Assembly: GCA_946478665.1 (NCBI GenBank)
Contig: CAMLCZ010000007.1
Location: 38,168-102,167, forward strand
Direction: 5' to 3'
DNA length: 64,000 nt
From: an uncultured Bartonella sp.
GTDB lineage: Bacteria > Pseudomonadota > Alphaproteobacteria > Rhizobiales > Rhizobiaceae
Shown: piece by piece, positions 47,358-57,240 of the stretch
Layout: each line of letters begins with the position of its first letter
Position numbering within the stretch: position 1 is the stretch's first letter
Translations under genes and position numbers: made by a program
Notes under the pieces: model-generated
What the model saw: only the letters and a program-made list of their open reading frames with translations
What the model was told of the DNA's origin: nothing
Database searches by the model: none

Positions 47358-48345
47358 TGCAAAGCGGCATACCGAGCACGCTAATGAGCCGAGTGATTTT
47401 GTTTTTGGTAAATATTCGCCCTATAGCATATTTACCGCTCATGAATGGTCGGTATTTCGTGCCGATACACCCCTGACATTAACATTTGACGAAGTTAAAC
47501 GCCTAAGATCAATCGGCGACCCGATTGATCTTGAGGAAGTGCAACGTATCTATCTTTCTTTATCCCGTTTACTGTCCACGCATGTTGAAGCTATCCAAGG
47601 GCTTTTCCAGCAAAGAAAACGGTTTTTGCGCACACAACATACCGCAAAAACACCATTTCTTATCGGTATTGCTGGTTCGGTTGCTGTTGGCAAATCCACG
47701 ACAGCGCGCATTTTGCAAGAATTGCTAAAACGTTGGCCATCAAGCCCCAAAGTGGATCTTATTACCACGGACGGTTTTCTATATCCCAATGCTGTTTTGA
47801 AAGAAGAAAACCGCATGGATAGAAAAGGCTTTCCCGACTCTTATGATGTCGGAAAATTGTTGCGGTTTCTTTCAGCAATAAAAGCTGGAATGGGTGATGT
47901 CAAAGCGCCAATCTATTCCCACTCGGCTTATGATGTCTTACCAGACGAGCATATCGTCATTGATAGGCCGGATATTCTCATTGTTGAGGGTGTAAACGTA
48001 TTACAGGTTCGCGATTTGCCATGTGATGGCAAAGCTGTTCCATTTGTTTCCGATTTTTTTGATTTTTCCATTTATATCGACGCGAAAACCGATATTATCC
48101 GTAATTGGTATATGGAAAGATTCCGTCGTTTTCGGCTAACAGCATTCCAAAATCCACAATCATTCTTTCATCGTTATGCAATTATGACGGAGGAAGAGGC
48201 CATGGCCGTGGCTGCTGATTTATGGAATAATATCAATTTGAAGAATTTGCAGGAAAACATATTGCCAACCAGACCACGTGCTGATCTCATCTTGCGAAAA
48301 GGCAGCACCCACCGTGTTGAATATGTGGCACTGCGCAAATTATAG
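47350..48345 (+). CDS. coaA: Type I pantothenate kinase
   Basis: 331 residues from the ATG at 47350; an upstream TTG lies well inside hisE. Walker [16 protein letters not shown] is near residues 105-119. TDGFLYPN follows near 145, and IVEGVNVLQ and DFSIYIDA later. It phosphorylates pantothenate, the first committed step of coenzyme A synthesis, and is feedback-inhibited by CoA. Co-transcription with the his genes is conserved in Rhizobiales. Confidence 0.96.
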   Translation: MVDAKRHTEHANEPSDFVFGKYSPYSIFTAHEWSVFRADTPLTLTFDEVKRLRSIGDPIDLEEVQRIYLSLSRLLSTHVEAIQGLFQQRKRFLRTQHTAKTPFLIGIAGSVAVGKSTTARILQELLKRWPSSPKVDLITTDGFLYPNAVLKEENRMDRKGFPDSYDVGKLLRFLSAIKAGMGDVKAPIYSHSAYDVLPDEHIVIDRPDILIVEGVNVLQVRDLPCDGKAVPFVSDFFDFSIYIDAKTDIIRNWYMERFRRFRLTAFQNPQSFFHRYAIMTEEEAMAVAADLWNNINLKNLQENILPTRPRADLILRKGSTHRVEYVALRKL

Positions 48346-48352
48346 GTGACAT

Positions 48353-49744
48353 ATGTCCGCAAAAATTTCTCCCTATACAACCTGCCCTATTGAATTTACC
48401 ACCGATCAGGCAAATAACAGCCGCGCAATCTGGCTTGTTGCAGAAGGCAATACCACACTCTTTTCCAGCGATCCTTTTTTGGAGCAATGGGCAAAGATCA
48501 ATACCTTTAGCGGCAAAGCTGGTGAATTTGTCGTGGTGCCCAATGCACATGGACAGGTCGATAAAATCTTGTTTGGTATCGGCGATGGTAGCGATCCTTT
48601 TATCAGCGGAAATCTTTTTAAAGCATTGCCGCAAGGGCACTGGCATTTTGAAAATCTGACTGAAAATGCCTTTGCAATATTTCTTGCGCTTGGATTAGGC
48701 AGTTATAAATTCCGCCATTATCTCAAGACAAAAAATGATAAGAAGCTGACATTTTTTGTTCCTGCAAATGTTGATATCCATGAATTACGCCGCACAATTG
48801 AAACCACGTTTATAGTGCGCGACCTTATCAATACGCCAACAAATGACATGGAGCCGGACACAATTGAACTGGCTGTGCGTCAACTTGGTGCGACCTATCA
48901 CGCCGACGTAACAAGCATCTGTGGTGATGACCTTCTTAATAAAAACTTTCCGATGATTCATGCGGTTGGTCGTGCTGGCGCAATAGCCCCTCGGCTTATC
49001 GACTTGCGGTGGGGACAAAAAGATCACCCAACAGTAACACTTGTCGGTAAAGGTGTGGCGTTTGACACTGGCGGGCTTGATATAAAATCAGCCGGCAATA
49101 TGTTGTTGATGAAGAAAGATATGGGGGGTGCGGCCAATGTCATTGGTCTTGCACGCCTTATCATGGATGCAAAACTGCCCATCTGTCTGCGTCTTATTAT
49201 TCCTGCCGTGGAAAATTCCATTGCAGGCAATGCTTTCCGCCCAGGTGATGTGCTTAAAAGCAGAAAAGGTCTGAGTGTCGAGGTTGGAAATACCGATGCT
49301 GAGGGCAGACTTATTTTGGCTGATGCCCTTTGTTATGGCGACGAGGAAAAACCGCAATATCTGTTTGATATGGCAACTTTGACAGGTGCGGCACGTGTTG
49401 CTTTAGGACCTGATTTGCCGCCTTTCTACTGCGATAACCAAGCGCTTGCTGACAAAATTGCCAAAACGTCTATGCAAATACATGATCCATTATGGCAAAT
49501 GCCGCTTTGGACACCTTATCAATCCAAGCTTTTTTCACGCATTGCCGATGTCAACAATGTCACCACTGATGGATTTGCTGGTTCAATTACAGCAGCATTA
49601 TTTTTGCGCAAATTTGTTGATAAAGCCGCCCATTGGGGTCATTTTGATATTTACGGCTGGACCCCTTCGGAAAAACCCGGTTTCCCTGTTGGTGGAGAAG
49701 CGCAAGGTATCCGTACACTGTACACTGTGTTGAAAGACCTTTGA
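48353..49744 (+). CDS. M17-family leucyl aminopeptidase
   Basis: A 463-residue protein. The N-terminal domain is divergent. The catalytic domain has VGKGVAFDTGGLDIKSAGNM near residues 228-247 (metal-binding Lys and Asp), and the M17 signature NTDAEGRLILADAL near 312-325. It should release N-terminal residues from peptides using two metal ions in the cytosol. It is the shorter alphaproteobacterial type rather than PepA itself. The last base shares the TGATG overlap with the next gene. Confidence 0.9.
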   Translation: MSAKISPYTTCPIEFTTDQANNSRAIWLVAEGNTTLFSSDPFLEQWAKINTFSGKAGEFVVVPNAHGQVDKILFGIGDGSDPFISGNLFKALPQGHWHFENLTENAFAIFLALGLGSYKFRHYLKTKNDKKLTFFVPANVDIHELRRTIETTFIVRDLINTPTNDMEPDTIELAVRQLGATYHADVTSICGDDLLNKNFPMIHAVGRAGAIAPRLIDLRWGQKDHPTVTLVGKGVAFDTGGLDIKSAGNMLLMKKDMGGAANVIGLARLIMDAKLPICLRLIIPAVENSIAGNAFRPGDVLKSRKGLSVEVGNTDAEGRLILADALCYGDEEKPQYLFDMATLTGAARVALGPDLPPFYCDNQALADKIAKTSMQIHDPLWQMPLWTPYQSKLFSRIADVNNVTTDGFAGSITAALFLRKFVDKAAHWGHFDIYGWTPSEKPGFPVGGEAQGIRTLYTVLKDL

Positions 49745-50598
49745 TGGATAATCTCGACCAACGTCTTAACGCTTATCGGCCAGATCTGGCTGATGAGCGC
49801 TTACGAGGAATAATAGACGCACCGCGCTATGTCACAGGCAAGCTTATGCGGGTTATAGCGCCGGTGGCTGCGCTTTATAAAATTCCTGATAGAAAGTCGG
49901 AAAGACAGAGTGAATGTCTTTTTGGTGAAGATGTATTGGTTTTTGAAACAGCTGACAAATTTTGCTGGGTTCAATCTTTACAAGACGGCTATGTGGGATA
50001 TGTCGAACAGGTAAATTTGGGTGATTTTCAGTCAACGCCCACACATATTGTTATTGCACCGCGAAGCTTTCAATATGAAAACGCAGACTTAAGAAGCCCT
50101 ATGGTATCTGCTTTATCCGTAGGCAGCAAAGTGACAATTGTTGGTGAAAGCGAAACACGAGCAACACTTTATGCCAAACTTGATAATGGCAATTATGTAA
50201 TTGCCGATCATCTTGTTCCAGTAGCACACATAAGTCCAGACTATGTTAGCACCGCGGAAAATCTCATTCACACACCTTATCTTTGGGGCGGCAAAAGTGG
50301 CCTTGGAATTGATTGTTCGGGCTTAGTGCAACTCTCTATGATGATGGCAGGCAAACGGGTACTGCGTGACACCGATATGCAGGTAAACACAATTGGTACC
50401 GACATTGACCCGTCTGATGGCCTACAGCGTGGCGACCTCGTATTCTGGAAAGGGCATGTCGCCATTATGGTCGACCATCAAAATATCATTCATGCCAATG
50501 GTGCGTCCATGAATGTGAAGATAGAGCCGTTAGAACAAGCTATTGCCCGTATAGCTCGTCATTATGCGCAACCAACCTGTTATCGCCGTCCGGACTAA
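49744..50598 (+). CDS. NlpC/P60 cysteine peptidase with SH3-like regions
   Basis: 284 residues from the ATG at 49744, which overlaps the aminopeptidase stop. Residues about 30-165 hold two SH3-like (bacterial SH3b) segments. The C-terminal NlpC/P60 domain has the catalytic Cys in GLGIDCSGLVQLSM near residue 198 and the His in KGHVAIMVDH near 240. No signal peptide is seen. It resembles the YkfC-type peptidases that cut cell-wall peptides (such as L-Ala-gamma-D-Glu). Being paired with a leucyl aminopeptidase, recycling of murein peptides is plausible. Confidence 0.87.
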   Translation: MDNLDQRLNAYRPDLADERLRGIIDAPRYVTGKLMRVIAPVAALYKIPDRKSERQSECLFGEDVLVFETADKFCWVQSLQDGYVGYVEQVNLGDFQSTPTHIVIAPRSFQYENADLRSPMVSALSVGSKVTIVGESETRATLYAKLDNGNYVIADHLVPVAHISPDYVSTAENLIHTPYLWGGKSGLGIDCSGLVQLSMMMAGKRVLRDTDMQVNTIGTDIDPSDGLQRGDLVFWKGHVAIMVDHQNIIHANGASMNVKIEPLEQAIARIARHYAQPTCYRRPD

Positions 50599-50609
50599 AG
50601 GAAACTATC

Positions 50610-51509
50610 ATGCTTGTGGTGTGGCTAAAAGATTTTTTGGAATTGGCCCGCACCCGTAGTTTTACCAAAGCAGCGGAAAATCGTCATGTTACCCATCCAG
50701 CTTTTGGGCGGCGCATCAAACTGCTGGAGGAATGGGCTGGCGTTCCGCTTGTCGAGCGAACAAAGCCGGTAGAACTTACAGCAGATGGTATTATTGTTCT
50801 TGAAGCTGCCACGGATATATTGGAAACAATGCGCCTCCTGCAAGAGCGTTTGGCTGCCCGAAAAGATGATGCCCAGCCTGATCTTAGAATAGCAACAGGT
50901 GTTGCCTTATCGGTCACGTTCTTTCCGCAGTGGTACAAGGAAATGAACGAAAATGTCGCGACATTTCAAACGCGCATTATCGCAGGTAGCAATGAAAGTG
51001 CAATTGCAACGCTCGCAAACAATGAAGCAGACCTTTTATTGGCATATTCGAGCTATCATACGCGATTGCGCATTAATCCGGCACAGTTCAACTGGTTGAC
51101 AATTGCCCATGAAACGCTTGTCCCCATCAGTGCCGCGGATGAAAACCGACAACCAATTTTTACGGGAATGACAGAACAGTCTGACCCATTTCTGGCTTTT
51201 TTACCAACAACGGCACTCAAAACTATTATAACCCGCCACCTTGCTACACTTGAGAACAAGCCGAATTTGCACGTTGTGCATGAAACAGACTCTTTTAGTT
51301 CTATCGTTGAATTGGTGGCTGGCGGTTTAGGGTTAGCTTGGTTGCCCTATCAGCTTTGTAAACCAGCCATAGACAGTGGGCGTGTGGTGCAAATTGAAAA
51401 ACCAGAATGGCTTATGCCGGTTGACATAGCGCTTTATCGCAAGAAATTTTCCAGCCACCCTATCGTTGATAAGATATGGAGCTACTATACCAATGGCCGT
51501 TTAAAATAA
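50610..51509 (+). CDS. LysR-family transcriptional regulator
   Basis: A 299-residue regulator with an N-terminal winged helix (FLELARTRSFTKAAENRHVTHPAFGRRIKLLEEWAGVPL) and a substrate-binding domain from about residue 90. It lies head-to-tail with the MFS carrier, 190 bases upstream, and so may control it. The inducer is unknown. The final codons include AAAATAAGCAC, which recurs 21 bases downstream (51524-51534). Confidence 0.85.
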   Translation: MLVVWLKDFLELARTRSFTKAAENRHVTHPAFGRRIKLLEEWAGVPLVERTKPVELTADGIIVLEAATDILETMRLLQERLAARKDDAQPDLRIATGVALSVTFFPQWYKEMNENVATFQTRIIAGSNESAIATLANNEADLLLAYSSYHTRLRINPAQFNWLTIAHETLVPISAADENRQPIFTGMTEQSDPFLAFLPTTALKTIITRHLATLENKPNLHVVHETDSFSSIVELVAGGLGLAWLPYQLCKPAIDSGRVVQIEKPEWLMPVDIALYRKKFSSHPIVDKIWSYYTNGRLK

Positions 51510-51534
51510 GCACAGACTTGTGCAAAATAAGCAC
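51503..51534. repeat. Short repeat over the LysR stop
   Basis: AAAATAAGCAC occurs at 51503-51513, spanning the TAA of the LysR gene, and again at 51524-51534. Period 21; too short to be significant alone. Confidence 0.6.
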
Positions 51535-51697
51535 GGGTATTTTGCCCTCTCCCTAGTTTAGAATTTACCAAAACTGGTTGATTGCCAACGGTCGTGAACA
51601 CCCTTCACGACACGGAAACTGCAATAGACCGGATAAATAACGGTTTTCATAAATAAAATTACAAAAATTTAAAAACCTAAAATTGGTAGAGGGAAAC

Positions 51698-53008
51698 ATG
51701 GGACAAGAAACAAGGGGAAGTAAACCGTCGATCCGACAAAGTATCAGGCAACACTGGCGCGAATTTGCTGCCGCAAGTGCAGGAAATGCTCTGGAATTCT
51801 ATGATATTCTGATTTACGGTTATTTTGCTATTACGATTGGGCATTTGTTCTTTCCAAATAAAGACAGCGCCGTATCACTACTCATCTCGGTTGGAACATT
51901 TGGCATATCATTTATTACCAGACCACTTGGTTCAATCATATTGGGTAGTTATGCCGATAAGGCCGGACGCAAAGCGTCTATGTCACTTTCTATCACCTTG
52001 ATGGTGGTTGGCACAGCATTGATAACATTTTGCCCAACATATGAAACGATCGGCTTTTGGGCACCGCTCATCATCATTATTGCGCGAATGCTGCAGGGCT
52101 TTTCAACTGGTGGAGAATTTGGCTCCTCTGTAGCCTTTCTTGTAGAACATGCCGGCATTGATAGACGTGGCTTTTTTGCCAGTTTCCAAATGTCAACGCA
52201 AGGATTAGCAACTGTATTTGCAGCCGGTTTCAGCGCATTATTATTTGCGGTACTGACGCCAGAACAACTGAATAATTGGGGCTGGCGCATAGCCTTTGCT
52301 TTCGGGCTGCTGATTGGTCCCATTGGCTGGTACATACGCCGCAGCGTATCTGAAACGGCGGATTTTGAAAATATAAAGACAATTCGTCCTAAAAACACAC
52401 CTTTACATGACCTAATCAAATATAATTGGCGTAATATTTTATTATGTATTGGTGTTGTCGCTGCAGCCACGGCATTCAACTATGTTCATAAAATTTACAT
52501 GCCAACCTATGCCATCAAGCAACTGCATTTGCCTGAAACCTTCTCCTTTATCGGGGCAATGATTACCGGATTTATGCTACTTATTGTTTCGCCAATGGTT
52601 GGGGCAGTATCCGACCGGTTTGGACGTATCCGGATTGTTGGTGTTTCGCTGTTGTTTCTTGGTATCACATCATGGCCGCTATTCTACATTCTCAATGCGA
52701 TTCCGATACCGGCTGTGTTGTTTGCTGTACAGGCCTTCGTTGGTTTTCTTTTGGCTTGTAGCTTGGCGGCAATGCCCGCACTCATAGCCGAAATTTTTCC
52801 AACCAATGTGCGCAGTACTGGACTTGCTGTCAGCTATAATGTTTCTGTGACGATTTTTGGCGGCTTTGCGCCATTGATAGCGACCTGGCTTATCCAAACA
52901 ACCAAAAACAACATGTCACCCAGCTTTTATGTCATGTTTACAGTTTTACTCAGTCTCATATCAATTTTCCTTTTAGCACGCCGCCATCACACGACAGCGG
53001 TGGAGTAA
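51698..53008 (+). CDS. MHS-type major facilitator symporter
   Basis: 436 residues from the ATG at 51698, which has GAGGGAAAC directly upstream. Twelve transmembrane segments are expected. GNALEFYDILIYGYFA near residues 31-46 and GSYADKAGRKASM (motif A) near 83-95 mark the metabolite:H+ symporter family (citrate, alpha-ketoglutarate, proline/betaine). Adjacent to a desuccinylase-like gene, an N-acyl amino acid or dicarboxylate is a reasonable cargo. The specific substrate cannot be read from sequence. Confidence 0.85.
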   Translation: MGQETRGSKPSIRQSIRQHWREFAAASAGNALEFYDILIYGYFAITIGHLFFPNKDSAVSLLISVGTFGISFITRPLGSIILGSYADKAGRKASMSLSITLMVVGTALITFCPTYETIGFWAPLIIIIARMLQGFSTGGEFGSSVAFLVEHAGIDRRGFFASFQMSTQGLATVFAAGFSALLFAVLTPEQLNNWGWRIAFAFGLLIGPIGWYIRRSVSETADFENIKTIRPKNTPLHDLIKYNWRNILLCIGVVAAATAFNYVHKIYMPTYAIKQLHLPETFSFIGAMITGFMLLIVSPMVGAVSDRFGRIRIVGVSLLFLGITSWPLFYILNAIPIPAVLFAVQAFVGFLLACSLAAMPALIAEIFPTNVRSTGLAVSYNVSVTIFGGFAPLIATWLIQTTKNNMSPSFYVMFTVLLSLISIFLLARRHHTTAVE

Positions 53009-53027
53009 AAGATTACAGGGAACAATC

Positions 53028-53987
53028 ATGAAGAATCATCTTAAACAATATCCGATAGAATTGCCTTTTCCCGATTTAACACCGTGGAGAGAAGGAAATT
53101 GCGGCGTTGGCTATGTCTATCAATTCAAGTCCGAAAACCCGGGTAAACATGCCATGATTATGTCTTTGATTCATGGCAATGAAATTAGTGGTGCTTTGGT
53201 GGTTGACCGTTTGTTGCGAGACAACTTCAAGCCGAAACGAGGTACACTGACTTTGGCTTTTGCCAATGTTGCTGCTTATGAGGCTTTTTCGCCAGAAGCC
53301 CCTGATGCAACCAGATTTCTTGATGAAGATATGAACCGCGTATGGAACGAGGAAGCACTAGATGGACCGCGTGAAACAAAAGAGCTGATTAGAGCGCGTG
53401 CCTTGCGCCCTGTTGTTGACCAAGTAGACCTATTGCTAGATCTTCATTCTATGCATGAAGCGGACCCAGCAATTATGATGGGTGGATACCTGAAAAAGGG
53501 CGAAGAACTTGCCCGTGCGATTGGTGTTCCTGACTATATTGTCATGGATAAGGGACATAAAGCGGGAAAACGGTTACGCGATTATGCCGGTTTTGGTGAT
53601 CCTGCAAGTGAGAAGGCGGCTGTTCTATTTGAATCTGGCCATCACTTTGAAAAGCAAGCCTACCCAGCCGCACTTGATGTTGCTGTAAGATTTTTAATGG
53701 TTGCCGGTATTGCCGATAAAGAGGATATTGAAAATTACTTGCTGCCGACAAAAGTACAGAACCAAAAACTGGTTGATATTACAGATGCTGTTACGATTAA
53801 AACCGACCAGTTTCGGTTTGCAAATGATTTTGAGGGAATGCAGCAGATTGATAAAGAAGGCACTGTTATTGCTTATGACGGTACCGAAGAAATCAAGACA
53901 CCGTATGACAATTGCATCCTTGTGCAACCGACAATGCGCCATGCCCGTAAAGGAACAACAGCCGTACGTCTTGGGCGCTTGTTGTAA
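53028..53987 (+). CDS. Succinylglutamate desuccinylase/aspartoacylase-family (M14) hydrolase
   Basis: A 319-residue zinc hydrolase. Zinc ligands are in SLIHGNEISG (His49, Glu52) and LLLDLHSM (His140), and the general base is likely Glu202 in FESGHHF. Aspartoacylase and AstE of this family cleave N-acetyl-aspartate or N-succinyl-glutamate. The C-terminal 100 residues form the beta domain. It follows the MFS carrier with a 19-base gap and probably processes what that carrier brings in. Confidence 0.85.
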   Translation: MKNHLKQYPIELPFPDLTPWREGNCGVGYVYQFKSENPGKHAMIMSLIHGNEISGALVVDRLLRDNFKPKRGTLTLAFANVAAYEAFSPEAPDATRFLDEDMNRVWNEEALDGPRETKELIRARALRPVVDQVDLLLDLHSMHEADPAIMMGGYLKKGEELARAIGVPDYIVMDKGHKAGKRLRDYAGFGDPASEKAAVLFESGHHFEKQAYPAALDVAVRFLMVAGIADKEDIENYLLPTKVQNQKLVDITDAVTIKTDQFRFANDFEGMQQIDKEGTVIAYDGTEEIKTPYDNCILVQPTMRHARKGTTAVRLGRLL

Positions 53988-54032
53988 CTATCCCATTAGG
54001 ATAGAGGTTAACTCTACCAACATATGAGTTTT

Positions 54033-54054
54033 ATGGCGGCAATATTGCCGCCAT
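54033..54054. terminator. Perfect inverted repeat between convergent genes
   Basis: ATGGCGGCAAT joined to ATTGCCGCCAT forms an 11-base perfect palindrome with no loop. It lies between the convergent M14 and oxidoreductase genes, where a bidirectional terminator is expected. T-runs are weak on both strands, so it may instead be a protein site. Confidence 0.5.
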
Positions 54055-54058
54055 TCAT

Positions 54059-55072
54059 TTAGAAATTTTCAATGACAAGTTTGCCAACAGAACGTTGTGT
54101 TTCGATCAAACGGTGTGCCTCACGCAGATTTTCGGCATTAATTGGTGACATAACTTTTGAAAGTGTCGGGACAATCTTTTTTTCATCAATCAATTGCGCA
54201 ACATGACGCAATATTTCACCTTGGCGCGAAATATCATCTGTAACAAACATTGAACGGGTAAACATCGATTCCCAATGCACCGAAATACTCTTCATTTTCA
54301 GAGGATTTATATCAAAAACCTTGGGGCCATCTATCAACCCCAAGCGGCCCTGTGGACTGATGATTTGCGCATATTGAGGAAGATAACCATCGGAATTTGC
54401 TGTTGAAAAAATAAAGGCCGGATTAGGAAAACCGATTTTTTCCAGTTGTGGCTGAAAGGGCTGGCTATGATCGATGACATGATGCGCACCCATTTTTAAC
54501 GCCCATTCGCGCGATTGTGGGCGAGAAGCTGTTGCAATAATCTCGACATCGGAAAGGTGCCTTGCCAATTGGATAGCAATAGAGCCAACACCGCCTGCTC
54601 CGCCAATCATCAAAAACGCATTTTTGCCATGATGAACAGGTTTTGAAATATTGATACGATCAAACAGCATCTCATATGCAGTTAAAGACGTTAACGGCAT
54701 GGCGGCCGCTGTTTTGAAATCAATAGTTTTAGGTTTTAGCGCAACAATCCGGCTATCAATAGCCTGATATTCACTGTTGGAACCTTGCCGATTAATAGCG
54801 CCAGCATAAAAGACCTCATCACCTGCATTAAAGTCCTTTACATTCTTGCCCTTTTTCACCACGACACCGGCAGCATCAAAACCCAAAATACGTGGTTTGC
54901 CATCTGTCGGTCTAGCGCTTTGGCGCGTTTTTACATCTATCGGATTAACTGAAATCGCTTTTACTTCAACAAGAAGATCATAGTCGCCAATATCTGGCGT
55001 ATCAAGGGTGAGATCTTGAAGCGCCCTTTCGTCAGTTATAGGTAGATTCTCAAAATAGCCCACAGCCTTCAT
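54059..55072 (-). CDS. Zinc-type alcohol dehydrogenase-like quinone oxidoreductase
   Basis: A 337-residue medium-chain dehydrogenase/reductase. The GroES-like N-terminus (LLVEVKAISVNPIDVKTRQ) lacks the catalytic-zinc Cys, and the NADPH-binding motif IGGAGGVGSIAIQLARHL is near residue 155. That combination is the quinone oxidoreductase (zeta-crystallin) or YhdH-like group. It would reduce quinones or enones with NADPH. It stands alone; a hairpin lies about 110 bases upstream. Confidence 0.88.
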   Translation of the reverse strand: MKAVGYFENLPITDERALQDLTLDTPDIGDYDLLVEVKAISVNPIDVKTRQSARPTDGKPRILGFDAAGVVVKKGKNVKDFNAGDEVFYAGAINRQGSNSEYQAIDSRIVALKPKTIDFKTAAAMPLTSLTAYEMLFDRINISKPVHHGKNAFLMIGGAGGVGSIAIQLARHLSDVEIIATASRPQSREWALKMGAHHVIDHSQPFQPQLEKIGFPNPAFIFSTANSDGYLPQYAQIISPQGRLGLIDGPKVFDINPLKMKSISVHWESMFTRSMFVTDDISRQGEILRHVAQLIDEKKIVPTLSKVMSPINAENLREAHRLIETQRSVGKLVIENF

Positions 55073-55184
55073 CGATCATTCTCCTTATAAGGGCTCTTCA
55101 AAATAGAGCATTGCACAGCACCAACTTATGAAAAAGCAGACGCAAATATATTTATAAGGGAGAGGTTACGCCAATCAAGTGACC

Positions 55185-55203
55185 GGTTCAATCGAATTGA
55201 ACC
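55185..55203. promoter_or_regulatory. Inverted repeat upstream of the quinone oxidoreductase
   Basis: GGTTCAAT (55185-55192) and ATTGAACC (55196-55203) form a perfect 8-base dyad with a CGA centre. It lies between the exporter and the oxidoreductase gene. Without a U-run it is more likely a regulator's operator than a terminator. No regulator gene is adjacent. Confidence 0.35.
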
Positions 55204-55253
55204 AGCCGGTAAAAGTGTCTTATGATCTTATTGAATTATCAGCGTTTGGCAGA

Positions 55254-57062
55254 TCACTTGTTGGCATCATGCTTCACAAGTTCATCGACCTCATCAAAAT
55301 CAGGATCACGGAACTGTAAATCATGAAGATGCTTATAAAGACCGTCCTCAATTCTCAACAATTCAGGCTGTGTTCCTTGTTCGGCAATTTCACCATCTTT
55401 CATAACAACAATTTTGTCAGCACGTGAAATTGTCGACAAACGGTGGGCAATAACAATTGTTGTCCGATTGGTTGTAAGACGCGCCAAAGCTTCCTTAATC
55501 AAGGCTTCCGATTCAGAATCAAGCGCACTGGTTGCTTCGTCCAATATCAATATCTCGCTGTTGCGCAACATGGCACGTGCAATTGCAACACGTTGTTTTT
55601 GACCGCCAGACAAGTGATTGCCATTATCACCGACATCTGTGTCATAACCTTTTGGTAATCCAAGAATAAAGTCATGGGCATTGGCCGCTTTTGCAGCTTC
55701 GATAATTTCTTCGTCCGTAGCACCCTCGCGCCCGAGCCCGATATTATATTTCACAGACCCCTGAAATAGAAATGTATCTTGTCCGACGTAAGACATAAGC
55801 TGACGCAGCGATTTGAATGACACATCCCGAATGTCTTGCCCATCAATCATGATGCACCCCTCTATCGGATCATAAAGGCGCATAATCAAGTTTATCATGG
55901 TTGATTTACCAGAACCAGACGGACCAACCAAAGCGGTCATTTTGCCAGCAGGAATATCCAGATTGATGTTATGGAGAACCATGTGATCTTCGATATAGGA
56001 AAAACCAACATTCTCAAAGCGGACATTACCTTTGGATTTTTCAAGGTCAACTGCGTCCTCACGTTCCATAATGGTAATCGGGTGATCGAGAATCTCGAAC
56101 ATCATACGAACGCCGATCATGCCAGATTCAATTTTAACGCGAACATTTGCCAGTCTTTTGGCCGGTTCATAGGCTAAAAGAAGCGCAACAATAAAAGACA
56201 TTAACTCGCCTTGGACACCAGCGCGTTGTGTTGCCATATAGCCTGAGAAACAAATGACGATAGCAATTGCTATACCAGCCAATGTTTCCATAATCGGGCT
56301 TGTTGCGGCTTCCAATGTGGCAATACCGTTGGCACGCATTTCAACATCAGTAATGGCTTTATTCATTCTGCGTTTCATAAGCCCTTCAAGGGAAAAAGCT
56401 TTCACAACGCGAATACCAATAGAGGTTTCCTGCATCACCTGAATAATTTCGGCAATGGAAGACAATTCTTTTTCCATCAACCTTTTGATACGCTTTACTA
56501 CTTGCCGAACAGCAAAAAATGCCAAAGGCCCTACAGTCAAAGCTATGATGCTCAACATAAAGTTCTGCATCAACATAACAGCCAGCAAACTCAACACCGA
56601 GAAGAGATCGCGCACGAATGTTGTTACAATAATATCAATGATGCTACGGGCGGAATTCGCATTGTGTGTTACACGAACAAGAAGGTCTGATGATGCATTG
56701 TTTTGGTAGAATGCAACCCCTTGCTGCATCAATCGGTCGTAAATACGGCGTTGTTGTTCAGCAACAATACTATTACCAGCTTTGCTCAAATAATATGTCT
56801 GGGCAAAGGTCGCAAAACCTTTAACAATAAAGATTGCGGCTACACCGGCAGACACCCAAGCAATTATGGTAAAATCATTTGCTTCAATAATGTGGTTAAC
56901 CACATCACGCATAATCCATGCACTGGCAGCCGTCGTGCCTGATATGGCAAACATTGCTATAATGGCACAAATGTACCAGAGGGCATGTTTACGAAAATTA
57001 TCACGCAATAAACGTAGAATTAAACGCTTATCAGATGCCGAAATACGCTTTTTTTCCGCCAT
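55254..57062 (-). CDS. MsbA-like ABC exporter (fused permease and ATPase)
   Basis: A 602-residue half-transporter. Six transmembrane helices over residues 30-320 are followed by an ATPase domain with Walker A GPSGSGKST near 385, signature LSGGQKQRVAIARAM near 488, Walker B ILILDEATSALD near 508, and the switch His (VIAHRLSTIS). The family includes lipid A flippases and multidrug exporters. It forms a homodimer in the inner membrane. In Rhizobiales several such paralogues exist, so naming it MsbA would go too far. Confidence 0.88.
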   Translation of the reverse strand: MAEKKRISASDKRLILRLLRDNFRKHALWYICAIIAMFAISGTTAASAWIMRDVVNHIIEANDFTIIAWVSAGVAAIFIVKGFATFAQTYYLSKAGNSIVAEQQRRIYDRLMQQGVAFYQNNASSDLLVRVTHNANSARSIIDIIVTTFVRDLFSVLSLLAVMLMQNFMLSIIALTVGPLAFFAVRQVVKRIKRLMEKELSSIAEIIQVMQETSIGIRVVKAFSLEGLMKRRMNKAITDVEMRANGIATLEAATSPIMETLAGIAIAIVICFSGYMATQRAGVQGELMSFIVALLLAYEPAKRLANVRVKIESGMIGVRMMFEILDHPITIMEREDAVDLEKSKGNVRFENVGFSYIEDHMVLHNINLDIPAGKMTALVGPSGSGKSTMINLIMRLYDPIEGCIMIDGQDIRDVSFKSLRQLMSYVGQDTFLFQGSVKYNIGLGREGATDEEIIEAAKAANAHDFILGLPKGYDTDVGDNGNHLSGGQKQRVAIARAMLRNSEILILDEATSALDSESEALIKEALARLTTNRTTIVIAHRLSTISRADKIVVMKDGEIAEQGTQPELLRIEDGLYKHLHDLQFRDPDFDEVDELVKHDANK

Positions 57063-57198
57063 AAAGATTTCAACCTTTTTAAATCACCGGCTTTAATTAC
57101 CAGAATAGCTCAAACCATTCATTGATTGGTTATTGATATTCACCAACGATTTAAACTTTCATAGTTTGTTAAGAGATTTAACTACCTTGTCTTACCAC

Positions 57199-57240
57199 AA
57201 GATGCAAGATGAGCGTCGTAAGATGCAAGCTAAGCGTGTA
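57199..57240. repeat. 21-bp degenerate tandem duplication
   Basis: AAGATGCAAGATGAGCGTCG plus one base at 57199-57219 is followed by AAGATGCAAGCTAAGCGTGT plus one base at 57220-57240; about 17 of 21 bases agree. Confidence 0.8.

Noticed and set aside
48353..50598. A dedicated cell-wall recycling operon
   Set aside because: Only two candidate genes lie together and both are shared by most Rhizobiales beside coaA, so this is noted only in the gene entries.
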